Below are positions 43,926-53,792 of a stretch of DNA of 64,000 nt, piece after piece. The DNA is from Prevotella melaninogenica (GTDB taxonomy: Bacteria; Bacteroidota; Bacteroidia; Bacteroidales; Bacteroidaceae), in NCBI RefSeq assembly GCF_018128065.1, contig NZ_CP072359.1, positions 1,418,422 through 1,482,421 on the forward strand, in the 5' to 3' direction. How positions within the stretch are numbered: the first letter of the stretch is position 1; the number at the start of each line of letters is the position of its first letter. The notes below the pieces were generated by a model. That model did no database searches. It was not told the DNA's origin and worked only from the letters and a program-made list of their open reading frames with translations. The position numbers were made by a program, and so were the translations under genes.

Positions 43926-45107
43926 ATGAAAAGAATCTTGTTATTAGGCTCAGGCGAACTGGGCAAAGAATTCGTTATTGCAGCTAAACGAGCTGGACAA
44001 TATGTCATTGCATGCGATAATTATAAGAATGCACCAGCCATGCAGGTTGCAGATGAATCAGAAGTGATAGATATGCTTGATGGCGCAGCACTTGATGCTG
44101 TTGTAGATAAGCACAAGCCTGACCTTATCATTCCTGAGATTGAAGCAATTAGAACAGAGCGTTTGTTTGATTACGAAGAGCGTGGAATACAAGTTGCACC
44201 ATCTGCACGTGCCGTAAACTTCACGATGAACCGCCGTGCGATACGCGATCTTGCTGCACAAGATTTGGGGTTAAGAACAGCCAAATACTTCTATGCCCAG
44301 ACTTACGAAGAGTTCAAGGCTGCTGCTGACAAAATCGGTTTTCCTTGTGTTGTTAAACCTTTGATGAGCTCAAGTGGACATGGACAGAGTTATGTACACA
44401 ATGAGGAAGAGCTTGAAGAAGCTTTTCAGAATGCCATAGAAGGTGCACGAGGCGATGTGAAGGAGGTTATCATTGAAGAGTTTATTGAGTTTGATAGTGA
44501 GTTTACACTACTCACAGTAACACAGAAAAATGGTCCAACTCTTTTCTGTCCACCTATCGGACACATACAGAAAGGAGGCGATTACCGTGAAAGTTGGCAA
44601 CCATACGCTATCCCTGAAGAATCATTACGTCAGGCGGAGCATATTGCTAACGAAGTAACACGGGCACTTACGGGCTATGGTATATGGGGAGTAGAATTCT
44701 TCTTGACAAAGAAAGGAGAAGTAATCTTTTCAGAACTGTCACCTCGTCCACATGATACAGGTATGGTAACATTGGCACACACTACAAACTTCAATGAGTT
44801 CGAGCTTCATTTCCGTGCTGTAATGGGACTTCCTATTCCAGCAATCCATCTTGAACACGTGGGTTGTTCTGCAGTAATTCTATCTCCAATAGAGACTGAT
44901 AAGCCATTATTATACAATCTTTTAGATGCTTGTAAAGAAGATCGGACACGTTTACGAATCTTTGGAAAGCCTATTGCTCATGTTGGTCGTCGTATGGGTG
45001 TTGCCCTATGTTATGGAAAAGTTGGAACCGATATGAACGCTCTTCGAGATAAGACAAAACGTGTTGCAGCAACAGTTTTGGGTACAGACCCATACATGAA
45101 TAAATAA
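43926..45107 (+). CDS. purT: Formate-dependent phosphoribosylglycinamide formyltransferase (GAR transformylase 2)
   Basis: Formylates GAR with formate and ATP, replacing folate-dependent PurN at step 3 of purine synthesis; formate is abundant in fermenters. ATP-grasp fold: [11 protein letters not shown] at the start, [29 protein letters not shown], and [31 protein letters not shown] read in parts. 393 residues. The frame extends to TTG 43908 but ATG 43926 starts the family N-terminus. It lies between rfbB and the amino-sugar genes without being part of that pathway. A GC-rich 8-bp hairpin (43850-43880) precedes it. Confidence 0.94.
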   Translation: MKRILLLGSGELGKEFVIAAKRAGQYVIACDNYKNAPAMQVADESEVIDMLDGAALDAVVDKHKPDLIIPEIEAIRTERLFDYEERGIQVAPSARAVNFTMNRRAIRDLAAQDLGLRTAKYFYAQTYEEFKAAADKIGFPCVVKPLMSSSGHGQSYVHNEEELEEAFQNAIEGARGDVKEVIIEEFIEFDSEFTLLTVTQKNGPTLFCPPIGHIQKGGDYRESWQPYAIPEESLRQAEHIANEVTRALTGYGIWGVEFFLTKKGEVIFSELSPRPHDTGMVTLAHTTNFNEFELHFRAVMGLPIPAIHLEHVGCSAVILSPIETDKPLLYNLLDACKEDRTRLRIFGKPIAHVGRRMGVALCYGKVGTDMNALRDKTKRVAATVLGTDPYMNK

Positions 45108-45133
45108 CTATTAAAAGTCAATAGACGATTAGA

Positions 45134-45559
45134 ATGAAAGAGACAGAGACTTCGTTAGGAAAGATAATCTCACTGCAGAAGATGGTTGATCCACGTGGCA
45201 ACCTCTCAATAGCAGAGGGCATGAAAGACATTCCTTTCAATGTTTCTCGAGTTTATTGGACATACGACGTGCCATCAGGTGCCAGCCGTGGTGGTCATGC
45301 GCATAAACATTGTAGAGAATTCATTGTTGCGGTGAGTGGTTCCTTTACCATTACACTCGACAATGGAGTCGACAAGCAATCGTTCCTCTTGAATCATCCG
45401 TATCAAGGTCTCTTGGTTGAAACTGATATATGGCGCACCCTTGATGATTTCTCATCGGGTGCTGTATGCCTTGTATTAGCAGAAGACCCATTTGATGAGA
45501 ACGATTATATTCGTGATTACAAAGAGTTTCTAAATTATAGGGGTATAAGGAAGGAATAA
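45134..45559 (+). CDS. dTDP-4-oxo-6-deoxyglucose 3,4-ketoisomerase (FdtA/QdtA-like)
   Basis: Cupin-fold isomerase that shifts the keto group of the RfbB product from C4 to C3, preparing it for amination. The cupin metal/catalytic-base segment is GASRGGHAHKHCREF, followed by FTITLDNG, and the family ending LAEDPFDENDYIRDY. 141 residues, typical. FdtA and QdtA differ only in stereochemistry at C4, which I cannot decide from sequence, so the final sugar could be dTDP-Fuc3N or dTDP-Qui3N type. It is 26 bases after purT. Confidence 0.85.
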   Translation: MKETETSLGKIISLQKMVDPRGNLSIAEGMKDIPFNVSRVYWTYDVPSGASRGGHAHKHCREFIVAVSGSFTITLDNGVDKQSFLLNHPYQGLLVETDIWRTLDDFSSGAVCLVLAEDPFDENDYIRDYKEFLNYRGIRKE

Positions 45560-45627
45560 AATCAATGGGTTAAGCTGATATAAAGGAAGCTATAAAACAA
45601 CTTCTATCCTTCCATCTTGATATAAAA

Positions 45628-46587
45628 ATGTTTGAAGTAAAGCAATATTCGCAAGAGCAAGCACGAGAATGGAATGCGTTTGTTGAGAAATCTCGACAAG
45701 CAACATTTCTCTTTAATCGTTCTTACATGGATTATCATGCAGATCGTTTTCATGATGCTTCGCTGATGATTTATCGTAAGAGACAACTCTATGCACTCTT
45801 GCCAGCTAATCGTTTAGACGACACACTTTACTCTCATCAAGGATTAACTTATGGCGGACTTTTAACAAAGAAACAAGCTACCGCTGCTGAGATAAGCGAG
45901 ATGCTGATAAGGATTAATGCATATCTTTACCACTCAGGTATACAAAGGGTTATATATAAACCTACTCCGTGGATTTATCATTGCTATCCAGCCGAAGAAG
46001 ACCTCTATGCTCTTTTCAATGTATGTCATGCCCACTTAATTGCTCGTGACATATCAAGTACTATTCCTTTCGATTCACGTATGAAGTTTACGGAGAGTCG
46101 TCGAAGTGGAATTAGAAAGGCTACACGTGCCGGTGTAACAGTTCGCGAAAGCAAAGACATTGCTGCCTTTTGGCATATTCTCAATGACAATCTTACCAAT
46201 AAGTATGGCGCTCACCCTGTACACTCGCTTGAAGAATTAGAACTCCTCCATGGTCGTTTCCCTAAGTCCATCCGACTTTTCATGGCATACAACGACAAAG
46301 GTATAGCAATTGGAGGTACAGTGGTTTATGAGATGCCACAAGTTGTACATACACAGTATATCTCCGCATCTAAAGAAGGTAAGGAGAGTGGAGCACTCGA
46401 CCTCCTCTTTGATTATATCATCAATGATATTTACGCCAAACATAAAGGATTCTTTGACTTTGGTAAAAGCACAGAAGAGCAAGGAAAGTTTCTTAATACT
46501 TCTCTTATTTTCCAGAAAGAAGGCTTTGGAGGACGTGGGGTTTGCTACGACTGCTATGAGTGGGAGACAAGTTCTATAATTGAATAA
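45628..46587 (+). CDS. FemAB/GNAT-type N-acyltransferase in amino-sugar cluster
   Basis: A 319-residue GNAT-fold protein of the FemAB-related type. The N-terminal part includes the beta-strand segment [14 protein letters not shown]; the second half carries [32 protein letters not shown] and [14 protein letters not shown], typical of acetyl-CoA-using acyltransferases of this superfamily. It lies between the ketoisomerase and the aminotransferase and overlaps the latter's open frame by 8 bases, so its likely job is to acylate the 3-amino group, in the place of the hexapeptide-repeat FdtC/QdtC of known pathways. That role is inference from position. Confidence 0.72.
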   Translation: MFEVKQYSQEQAREWNAFVEKSRQATFLFNRSYMDYHADRFHDASLMIYRKRQLYALLPANRLDDTLYSHQGLTYGGLLTKKQATAAEISEMLIRINAYLYHSGIQRVIYKPTPWIYHCYPAEEDLYALFNVCHAHLIARDISSTIPFDSRMKFTESRRSGIRKATRAGVTVRESKDIAAFWHILNDNLTNKYGAHPVHSLEELELLHGRFPKSIRLFMAYNDKGIAIGGTVVYEMPQVVHTQYISASKEGKESGALDLLFDYIINDIYAKHKGFFDFGKSTEEQGKFLNTSLIFQKEGFGGRGVCYDCYEWETSSIIE

Positions 46588-46633
46588 TGCAAGAAGGTTC
46601 GCAACAATCAGTACACCTTATAAAAAGATTAAC

Positions 46634-47731
46634 ATGATTAATTATCTTTCACTTCAAAAGATAACAGCATTACACGAAACAGAGATTACAACTGCCGTTA
46701 ATCAGGTACTACATTCTGGATGGTATCTACAGGGAGAACATGTATCATCATTTGAAAAGAATTATGCACAATACATTGGTACTAAATACTGCATAACCTG
46801 TGGAAACGGACTTGATGCGCTTTGCCTTATACTGCGCGCCTATACCGAATTAGGAATACTAAAAGAGGGAGATGAAGTCATTGTACCAGCCAACACTTAT
46901 ATAGCTACGATCCTTTCTATCACAGAGAATCGCCTCACTCCAATACTTATCGAACCAGACATCAACACTTTAGAAATTGATGGGCAACAGATTGAACAAG
47001 CTATCACACCTCGTACACGTGCTATCATGCTTGTACATCTCTATGGGCGATGCGCCTATACGCCATTTATCGGCGATATTTGCAAACGTCATAACCTCTT
47101 ATTATTTGAAGATAACGCACAGGCGCATGGATGTTTTTTTGGTAAAAAACGTACAGGGAGTCTTGGAAATGCTGCAGCACATAGCTTTTATCCTGGTAAA
47201 AATCTCGGAGCATTAGGAGATGCTGGGGCTGTAACAACCGACAACGAACAATTGGCACAGACTATCCGTTGCCTTGCAAACTATGGTTCTGCCCGTAAAT
47301 ATGAGTTTACTTTCAAGGGAAGAAACAGCCGTATGGACGAGATACAAGCTGCTGTATTGAATGTGAAACTACCCTATCTTGATAAGGAAAATCAACGTAG
47401 AAAACAAATAGCAAAGGCTTATTTTGAGGGTATTAACAACCCAAATATTACACTTATAAAGAATAATGATAGGGACAATGTTTATCATATCTTTCCCATT
47501 CTCTGTCCATCTCGCAATCGCTTACAACAATATCTAAAAGATAATGGAGTTGAAACAAAGATTCACTACCCCATCCCACCACATCAGCAGAAAGCTTATA
47601 AAGAATGGGAAAAAATACACTATCCTATCACGGAGCTCATTCACCAGCAAGAACTCTCTCTACCTTGCAACCCAGCTATGACTGATGAAGAAGTTTATCA
47701 GGTCACTAACTGTATCAATAAGTATCAATAA
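46634..47731 (+). CDS. DegT/DnrJ/EryC1 sugar aminotransferase (FdtB/QdtB-like)
   Basis: PLP enzyme that transfers an amino group to the 3-keto sugar made by the upstream isomerase. PLP fold type I signatures: [41 protein letters not shown] and the Schiff-base Lys in [16 protein letters not shown]; later [15 protein letters not shown]. 365 residues from ATG 46634; the frame reaches back to 46580, but that 18-codon extension is not family-like. Adjacent to the GNAT and ketoisomerase genes, and followed after 15 bases by GH125, so probably one long operon. Confidence 0.88.
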   Translation: MINYLSLQKITALHETEITTAVNQVLHSGWYLQGEHVSSFEKNYAQYIGTKYCITCGNGLDALCLILRAYTELGILKEGDEVIVPANTYIATILSITENRLTPILIEPDINTLEIDGQQIEQAITPRTRAIMLVHLYGRCAYTPFIGDICKRHNLLLFEDNAQAHGCFFGKKRTGSLGNAAAHSFYPGKNLGALGDAGAVTTDNEQLAQTIRCLANYGSARKYEFTFKGRNSRMDEIQAAVLNVKLPYLDKENQRRKQIAKAYFEGINNPNITLIKNNDRDNVYHIFPILCPSRNRLQQYLKDNGVETKIHYPIPPHQQKAYKEWEKIHYPITELIHQQELSLPCNPAMTDEEVYQVTNCINKYQ

Positions 47732-47746
47732 AACAAAATATAACGT

Positions 47747-49219
47747 ATGAGAAAAATCACCTATATCACCTCAACAATTGTTACGCTAATGGCTTTACAC
47801 GTACAACCAGCTATTGCTGACAACAATGAAGCAGTACCAGCAAACCAGCTTACCTGCCCAGCAGATGCTGTTACGTTCACATCTAAACGCCCTAAAGAAA
47901 CTGAACGTCTTTTCCGCTCTGAAGCTGTTGAGAAAGAAATACAGAATATAGTAAAGAAGTTGACTAATAAACGACTGGCATGGATGTTTGAGAATTGCTT
48001 CCCAAACACACTCGATACAACCGTACACTATGGTGAAGAAACAGATGGAACACCTGACACCTATGTTTATACAGGTGATATTCCTGCTATGTGGCTTCGT
48101 GACTCGGGTGCACAAGTCTGGCCTTACGTACAGTTGGCAGGCAAAGACAAGAAACTGAAGAAGATGTTAGCTGGTGTTATTAACCGCCAGTTTAAATGTA
48201 TTAATATCGATCCATACGCTAATGCATTTAATCATTATCCAGACCCAGATGGTCGATGGATGACGGATGAAACTGATATGAAACCAGAGTTGCACGAACG
48301 TAAGTTTGAGATTGACTCACTCTGTTATCCTATACGCCTCGCATTTGAATATTGGAAAATAACTGGCGACACAAGTGTTTTTGGGTCGGAATGGGTTAAA
48401 GCCGTAGAGAACATTCTCCAAACATTCCACACACAACAGAAGAAAGACGGTAGAGGTACTTACAAGTTTTTACGTGTTACGGACCGCGCACTCGACACTA
48501 TGAACAATGCTGGATGGGGCGCACCTGTTAAGCCAGTAGGACTGATTGCTTCTGCATTCCGTCCTTCAGACGATGCGACAACACTACAATTCCTTGTTCC
48601 ATCAAACTTTATGGCAGTTTCTTCCCTTCGTAAAGCAGCAGAGATTTTGACCAAAGTTAATAAGAACACAGCACTTGCTACGCAATGTGCTGACCTTGCC
48701 AACGAAGTCAGCGATGCGCTGAAGAAATATGCAGTATATGATCATCCTAAATATGGTAAGATATATGCTTACGAAGTAGATGGCTTTGGCAGCTACTTCT
48801 TAATGGATGATGCCAACGTACCAAGTCTGTTGGCGATGCCTTATCTTGGTGATGTTAGTACAGACGACCCTATCTATCAGAATACTCGCCGTTATGTATG
48901 GAGTGAGGATAATCCTTATTTCCATCGTGGCAAGGCTGGTGAGGGAATTGGAGGTCCACATATTGGCAACGACATGATATGGCCAATGTCTATCATGATG
49001 CGCGCTTTCACATCAAAAGATGAACAGGAAATTCGTCAGTGTATTGAAATGTTGATGAATACCGATGCTGGAAAGGGTTTCATACATGAAAGCTTCTATA
49101 AAGATGATGCTAACAACTTTACACGTGAGTGGTTTGCATGGCAAAACACATTATTTGGTGAACTTATCATCAAGTTAGTAAATGATGGTAAACTGGATTT
49201 GCTTAACAGCATAAAATAG
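47747..49219 (+). CDS. Glycoside hydrolase family 125 (exo-alpha-1,6-mannosidase), secreted
   Basis: Metal-independent inverting exo-alpha-1,6-mannosidase family, acting on mannans or N-glycan mannose from the host. A signal peptide (about residues 1-24, ending VQPAIADN) sends it to the periplasm. Family blocks: WMFENCFPNTLDTTV, TGDIPAMWLRDSGAQVWPY (containing the Asp proposed as acid), YANAFNHYPDPDGRW, SAFRPSDDATTLQFLVPSNF, and EGIGGPHIGNDMIWP. 490 residues, full length. Its position right after an amino-sugar cluster may be chance or reflect surface glycan processing. No susCD pair is adjacent. Confidence 0.92.
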   Translation: MRKITYITSTIVTLMALHVQPAIADNNEAVPANQLTCPADAVTFTSKRPKETERLFRSEAVEKEIQNIVKKLTNKRLAWMFENCFPNTLDTTVHYGEETDGTPDTYVYTGDIPAMWLRDSGAQVWPYVQLAGKDKKLKKMLAGVINRQFKCINIDPYANAFNHYPDPDGRWMTDETDMKPELHERKFEIDSLCYPIRLAFEYWKITGDTSVFGSEWVKAVENILQTFHTQQKKDGRGTYKFLRVTDRALDTMNNAGWGAPVKPVGLIASAFRPSDDATTLQFLVPSNFMAVSSLRKAAEILTKVNKNTALATQCADLANEVSDALKKYAVYDHPKYGKIYAYEVDGFGSYFLMDDANVPSLLAMPYLGDVSTDDPIYQNTRRYVWSEDNPYFHRGKAGEGIGGPHIGNDMIWPMSIMMRAFTSKDEQEIRQCIEMLMNTDAGKGFIHESFYKDDANNFTREWFAWQNTLFGELIIKLVNDGKLDLLNSIK

Positions 49220-49300
49220 ACCAATAATTACACAATTGTAGAGATATTTCACAAGTTAAAAGACAAAACCAGAATGTTTATCTTATTTAACATTATATAT

Positions 49301-49331
49301 TTGGAAATATAACAAGATTTAGATATCTTTG
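49301..49331 (+). promoter_or_regulatory. Bacteroidetes-type promoter of a candidate small RNA
   Basis: TTG 49301-49303, 20 bases, TATCTTTG 49324-49331, a full consensus match. The next gene on this strand is over 6 kb away, and a terminator follows within 100 bases. Confidence 0.7.
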
Positions 49332-49337
49332 CAACGT

Positions 49338-49429
49338 GTTTTTCATGGTATTAGATTATTAAGGTTAGAAGATTGCTTGTCGTGAGACAAGTAATCTTTC
49401 AGTCCCAGACCAACAGTCTGGGATTTTTT
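49338..49429 (+). ncRNA. Candidate small RNA of about 92 nt
   Basis: Between a consensus promoter (49301-49331) and a strong intrinsic terminator there is no open frame longer than five codons. The predicted RNA has a single-stranded 5' part of about 30 nt and then two hairpins. Hairpin 1 is GAAGATTGCTTGTC (49368-49381), loop GTGA, GACAAGTAATCTTT (49386-49399): 14 bp with two G-U pairs and a GNRA tetraloop. Hairpin 2 is TCCCAGAC-CAACA-GTCTGGGA (49403-49423) followed by six T. The unpaired 5' segment would be free to pair with targets. It lies between GH125 (same strand) and yihY (opposite). I cannot match it to a known RNA family. Confidence 0.55.
49403..49429 (+). terminator. Intrinsic terminator of the candidate small RNA
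   Basis: Perfect 8-bp GC-rich stem TCCCAGAC / GTCTGGGA with a 5-base loop and TTTTTT. Confidence 0.85.
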
Positions 49430-49485
49430 ATTTTTAAGATACTTTGCCATTATTGTTTTAACAAAATAAAAATAAGGGGTCACTG

Positions 49486-50832
49486 TTACTCTTTTGGTTT
49501 ACTAATCAATTCCTTAATATTGATGGATTTCAATTCATTAAGATAAGCTGCACGAATATTTTCCACCTTGTTATTTATGTCTCGATTCCATGCTTTGTTA
49601 GGTAAAAAGCCTAAAAGAGTTATCTTCGAAGCAGGTGAAGACTCTAAACGATCAATCATTTCACCCACAGTTATGTTATTCGTGTCATGTGTAGGTGTGT
49701 AAGTTATTTCGTCAGTAGTCGGAGAATGATTTTCTGAAATAAGATCTATCTCTTTTAATTTATGCAGAATATCTACTGTAACACGTACAGGAATATGCGT
49801 CGCAGCCTTTATCTGTAAGGCTGTATGAGGTGGCTCATCATTTGCAAAACGCTGACAGATATGACTTAACACGGTTGCACACATCACCATAAGGTCATTA
49901 TGACATATATCTTCAGCATCAATTAAACACTCATAATACTCTAAATTTTGATTGGTATAGCTAAGCTCGGCACAGAAAAGACAGATATACCACGAGATAA
50001 GAATCCATAACATAAACAACGGAAGTGCAGCAAAAGATCCATAAATGGCGTTATAGCTTGTAAGAAATATTTGTCCGTGAATATAAACAGCCTGTAAGCA
50101 GAGCATGGACAGACTGGCAATCATCGCAGGACCTATGGTTTTGGTAATCTTAACCTTCGCATTAGGCATAAAAACATAAAGCACAATAAACATAAAAGTA
50201 AGGATTGCCCATGGAACAAGATACCGAAGAGAAAAACCTGCAATACTCCCAAGAAAACGAAGACCGTTCAAATTCTCTATAAAACTATAGAAATAGATGC
50301 TTAGTCCAGACAATATGATGATGCTAATAGGCACAAGAAACATCATTGCCGTATAGTCTATGATTATCCGACTAAATGGTCGAGAATCCTTAACCTGCCA
50401 TATACTATCGAAAGCACACTCTACTGTCCTAATCAAAGAAAATACACTGTAAAGCATAATCACCAATCCTATTCCAATAAAGAGACCTGTTTTAGCATGA
50501 ATAAGATAAGATTGTGTGAGCGTTAGCAGCCAAGTGGCGGCTTCTGGTTGTGCTGACAGCATCTCACGAAACTGATTTTCAATAAATTCTCCAAAACCAA
50601 AGCCATTGGCAATGGCAAAAATCATTGAAGCAATAGGCACGATAGCCATAATTGTTGAAAAAGAAAGTTGTGTTGCAGCATCTATGTGATTGCGTTCTAA
50701 AAAGAATTTTACAGCAAGATAGATTTTTTGCAACTGTCTGACAAATAGATTTCTTCGCTTCGACCTATGTTCTGTTGTTAAAAACATACCTGTTGTCAAG
50801 AAGTATTTTATGCTTTGTAAATCAATCTTCAT
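49486..50832 (-). CDS. YihY/BrkB-family inner-membrane protein
   Basis: Polytopic membrane protein of the YihY (formerly RNase BN) family, whose function is not established. Six helices span about residues 55-290, beginning with the family start AATQLSFSTIMAIVPIASM and including FSLIRTVECAFDSIWQVK and YNAIYGSFAALPLFMLWILISWYICLFCAELSY. A cytoplasmic C-terminal domain (about 310-448) resembles a winged helix (ALQIKAATHIPVRVTVDILHKL), an arrangement common in Bacteroidota members. 448 residues. Single gene with its own promoter at 50872-50901. Confidence 0.87.
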   Translation of the reverse strand: MKIDLQSIKYFLTTGMFLTTEHRSKRRNLFVRQLQKIYLAVKFFLERNHIDAATQLSFSTIMAIVPIASMIFAIANGFGFGEFIENQFREMLSAQPEAATWLLTLTQSYLIHAKTGLFIGIGLVIMLYSVFSLIRTVECAFDSIWQVKDSRPFSRIIIDYTAMMFLVPISIIILSGLSIYFYSFIENLNGLRFLGSIAGFSLRYLVPWAILTFMFIVLYVFMPNAKVKITKTIGPAMIASLSMLCLQAVYIHGQIFLTSYNAIYGSFAALPLFMLWILISWYICLFCAELSYTNQNLEYYECLIDAEDICHNDLMVMCATVLSHICQRFANDEPPHTALQIKAATHIPVRVTVDILHKLKEIDLISENHSPTTDEITYTPTHDTNNITVGEMIDRLESSPASKITLLGFLPNKAWNRDINNKVENIRAAYLNELKSINIKELISKPKE

Positions 50833-50871
50833 TGTTGTTTCTTTTTTCGTAAAAGTGTCGAACTAATTATG

Positions 50872-50901
50872 CAAACTTAATAAAAAAAGCGAAATAAGCA
50901 A
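50872..50901 (-). promoter_or_regulatory. Bacteroidetes-type promoter for the YihY gene
   Basis: Minus strand TTG (50901-50899), 19 bases, TAAGTTTG (50879-50872). Confidence 0.65.
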
Positions 50902-51074
50902 CCTTTCCCTTTTTAAAATGAATTACATTATTGCCTTATCTATTACTTTACCTCATCTACCAAATCCTTAATACAATTACTGAACAAAAAAATCTTCAGT
51001 ACGCCATTAGTCAACTATCTCAAAATACAATTCCTCTGTAATTTGTAATAAAAAATCATATCCTAAAAAACAAA
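50902..51074. other. Intergenic, nothing recognised
   Basis: AT-rich spacer upstream of the yihY promoter; no frame, hairpin or promoter seen. Confidence 0.45.
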
Positions 51075-51290
51075 CAACGCCCAATAGCAATTGAAACAAG
51101 GCTTAATTGGGGTTCAAAGATGCCCTTTTGAAGTCTTACTAACGCCCTTTTAAAGTCCAATTAAGCACATCTTGTTAAACGATCTTATAACTACTTTATA
51201 TTATGTCAGTTACAAATCTAAATTTTATGCTTATTTTGAACTGTTTCTGAAGGACTTTCTCTTCAAGTTATGTAATAATTTTTCATGATA
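51075..51290 (-). repeat. Dispersed intergenic repeat, copy D (reverse orientation, rearranged end)
   Basis: Reverse-strand copy with GAAAAATTATTACATAA, TTTGTAAC-17-GTTATAA (51185-51216), CTTAATTGGACTTTAAAAGGGCGTTAG and the CAAAAGGGCATC block. Its distal end differs: GGCTTAATTGGGGTTCAA (about 51101-51118) is an inverted piece of the central block, so this copy looks recombined or truncated. Confidence 0.8.
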
Positions 51291-51473
51291 CTATCAGCTG
51301 ATATTTTTAGACCACAGAAAGGAAAAGTTACAATTCTTTTATACAAAACAAGCGGCTAAGCAGTTAATAGAAAAACAAAAAAGACCGTATCAGAAGCGTA
51401 AACTTAGGCATTTATAACTTCTAATACAGCCTTTTATTGAATCTTAGAGATAAGCTAACAAATGAATAAAAGA

Positions 51474-52262
51474 TTAGCTCAGATTATATGTATGTACACT
51501 TACGCCTTGTGCTGATGGTAGGTAATTGATGCCCCACCAGCAGATCTGCAACAATACAAATGCAATGATAAGTACCCATAAGGCTGGACGTATAACACGT
51601 GGGCGATATTGACGATAGTGAACATAGACCAAGTATGAAAGCCATGTGATAGCTGCCCATGTCTCTTTTGGGTCCCATGACCAGTAATGTCCCCATGCTT
51701 CCTTTGCCCATAAGGCACCCATAAGCATGCCGAGGGTCATGAACGATAGTCCAACGTAAGTTAGATTATCTGTTATTTCCATTTCTTTATCTATATTTGC
51801 ATTCTTCTTAAAGAAAAGAAGGTAAACAGACATGACCACTGCTGCGCCCAAAAGAGCATATGCCATCATATAAACAATCACATGAGGAGCAAACCATGGA
51901 CTTTGTAGGGCTGGCATAAGTGTCTTTGAATGTATCTCTGGCTTGAAAATGTTAACACAAACAAAAACTGTTGCAAGAAGTGTTGAAAAACTTAATATCC
52001 ACTTATACTGCCAGCGACTAAAGACTATAATACCCGCCAAAGGAAGGAAAAAGCTATACCACAGACGTGTTTCACCCATCGTTCTGAGTGGTGGACGCTC
52101 CAATGTTATCCACATTATCAAGATGTAAGCGAAGAATATTGCAAGTCCAAGACCTGTTGCACCAAAAGCCAAGATACGACGATTGCGCCATGCTGCCCAT
52201 GCACCAATAGCCCATAATATTACTGATAAAACTGCAAATATTACAAAATAACTCCAGATCAT
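51474..52262 (-). CDS. ccsA: Cytochrome c assembly protein CcsA/CcmC family
   Basis: Heme-handling membrane subunit of cytochrome c maturation system II. Eight or so hydrophobic helices; the diagnostic WWD-type motif is AWGHYWSWDPKETWA in the third quarter, with conserved His residues before (SPWFAPHVIVYMMAYALLGAAV) and after. 262 residues. ATG overlaps the end of resB (52259-52262, ATGA), so the two are translationally coupled and form the ResB-CcsA synthetase that attaches heme to apocytochromes such as NrfH and NrfA just upstream. It is the last gene of the minus-strand operon. Confidence 0.9.
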   Translation of the reverse strand: MIWSYFVIFAVLSVILWAIGAWAAWRNRRILAFGATGLGLAIFFAYILIMWITLERPPLRTMGETRLWYSFFLPLAGIIVFSRWQYKWILSFSTLLATVFVCVNIFKPEIHSKTLMPALQSPWFAPHVIVYMMAYALLGAAVVMSVYLLFFKKNANIDKEMEITDNLTYVGLSFMTLGMLMGALWAKEAWGHYWSWDPKETWAAITWLSYLVYVHYRQYRPRVIRPALWVLIIAFVLLQICWWGINYLPSAQGVSVHTYNLS

Positions 52263-53594
52263 AGCTTTACCTCCTTCTTACGACTTGCTGTCAAAAACAT
52301 TCCAACAGCTCCGAATAACAACAAGAATATTCCTACATACACAACTGGCATCCAAGGATCAGTTACAATCTCAAAGATACTTAAGTTACTCCATTTCCCC
52401 ATCTGTTCATTATAGCTAAGCTGATAGATTTTCCATCCATCAATAGTAAATGGCTTATTAACCTCTATTTCAGTATGAATATTCTTTCCTGCCTGCGTGT
52501 AGATGTCTACAATTGATGCAAAACGACGTGGTTCACGATTTGGCATAACCAATCTCCTGCCATCGGCAAGCTTCAAAGATTGATAAGGAAAAGATAACTA
52601 CCACATGTAAGCCATCCTGTAATGGTCTGTTGTTGTACTTTGTTTAACCCAGAAATATTACTTTTATTAGTTTTTACACCTGTTGTCACCTTTACATATA
52701 CAGCACAGGCAGTTCCCGGTGCATCAGAGGGTATATACCCTTCCTTATTGCGTGCCTGGCCTAATGAATCCATACGAATATTGCTCATCATTCCTCCAGG
52801 CATTTTACCCACCATCTTGCTAAGCATAGCGGGCATAGCATTGTCGATCCGCTTGAGGACTTCTATCTTACAATCTAATAAATACCCAGACTTCACCTTC
52901 TTATCTAAAATATATTTTCAGGCTTTTCCTTTGGAAGTGGAAGACCCATATCGTCGATAAGCATTAGCTTAGGTGGATATTCATCAATAGTGAACTTCTC
53001 TAATTGAATTGCTACCGGAAGATGATGAACATTGCTAAAAGCATCAAGTCCACGCCATTCAGGCTGTCCCTCCTCACAATACATCTTAACACGAAGCATA
53101 TCCGCACTACCGAGTGTGCTGCAGGTAAGGACAAGGAAGAGTCCAACATGACTCGTCAGTGTAGGTAAACGACGCCATGAAAAATGTGCTATCTGAATCA
53201 AAGTGACCTCACCCACAATGGCAGTCATCCAAACATAAACAAGGATGAAAGGCCAGAAATTGAGCATCTTCGTTATACCAATTGGGTCAACAGGATCTCT
53301 ACTCTCCGCTACTTGCTTCGTAATTCCCATGACAAGGGTTAATACTGCGGCTGCAGCAATAGCAGGAATTGCCGCTTGCATGGTAGCCATAAAGCGACAG
53401 AAATAAGACCGTTTGCGTAGTATGAATACTGCAATAAGTGTCAGAATAAATAAAACTAAGGTAATAATATTGGCTGGCCAAGCAAAAACACCCCACTCTA
53501 AGGGACCTATCGTTACCTGTAATAACCCACCAGTTACCAATAAACCAACAACAATTGTTGTTCCTTCTTTAAGCGTATAAGGTTTATTCCACAT
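52259..53594 (-). pseudogene. resB: ResB-type cytochrome c biogenesis protein, two one-base frameshifts
   Basis: Partner of CcsA in system II. As written it is split into frames 53651-52905, 52896-52573 and 52576-52259. Each join is healed by adding one T (coding strand): at the A4 run 52907-52910 the sequence then reads PENIFLDKKVKSGYLLD, and at the A4 run 52589-52592 it reads GSYLFPYQSLKLADGRR, giving a protein of 445 residues from ATG 53594 (MWNKPYTLKEG). The first part has membrane helices and the long periplasmic domain, the last a C-terminal helix MPVVYVGIFLLLFGAVGMF, as in the family. CcsA is intact and nrfHA are intact, so a real double knockout is unlikely; two missing bases in the sequence are more likely. 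Confidence 0.82.
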
Positions 53595-53699
53595 AGTAAG
53601 AGAAACTCTGCTCCACTCTTTTCCTAATAAGAAAAGACATAAAATAATCAATCATGGAGTATGAGTAAATAAATTAATTCTGTATGATATATAAAATAT

Positions 53700-53780
53700 A
53701 AAGATTAATAAGCACCCATACAACATGGGTATTGCTTTTTTTTACGGACAGGATTCCTCTCCTAATGGGAAGGAATCCTG
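53700..53780 (-). terminator. Hairpins between nrfA and resB
   Basis: CAGGATTCCT and AGGAATCCTG arms (about 53750-53779) and ACCCATACAACATGGGT (about 53715-53731) flank an A8/T8 tract. They may partly end transcription after nrfA. Confidence 0.5.
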
Positions 53781-53792
53781 TGTGTAGTTTGT

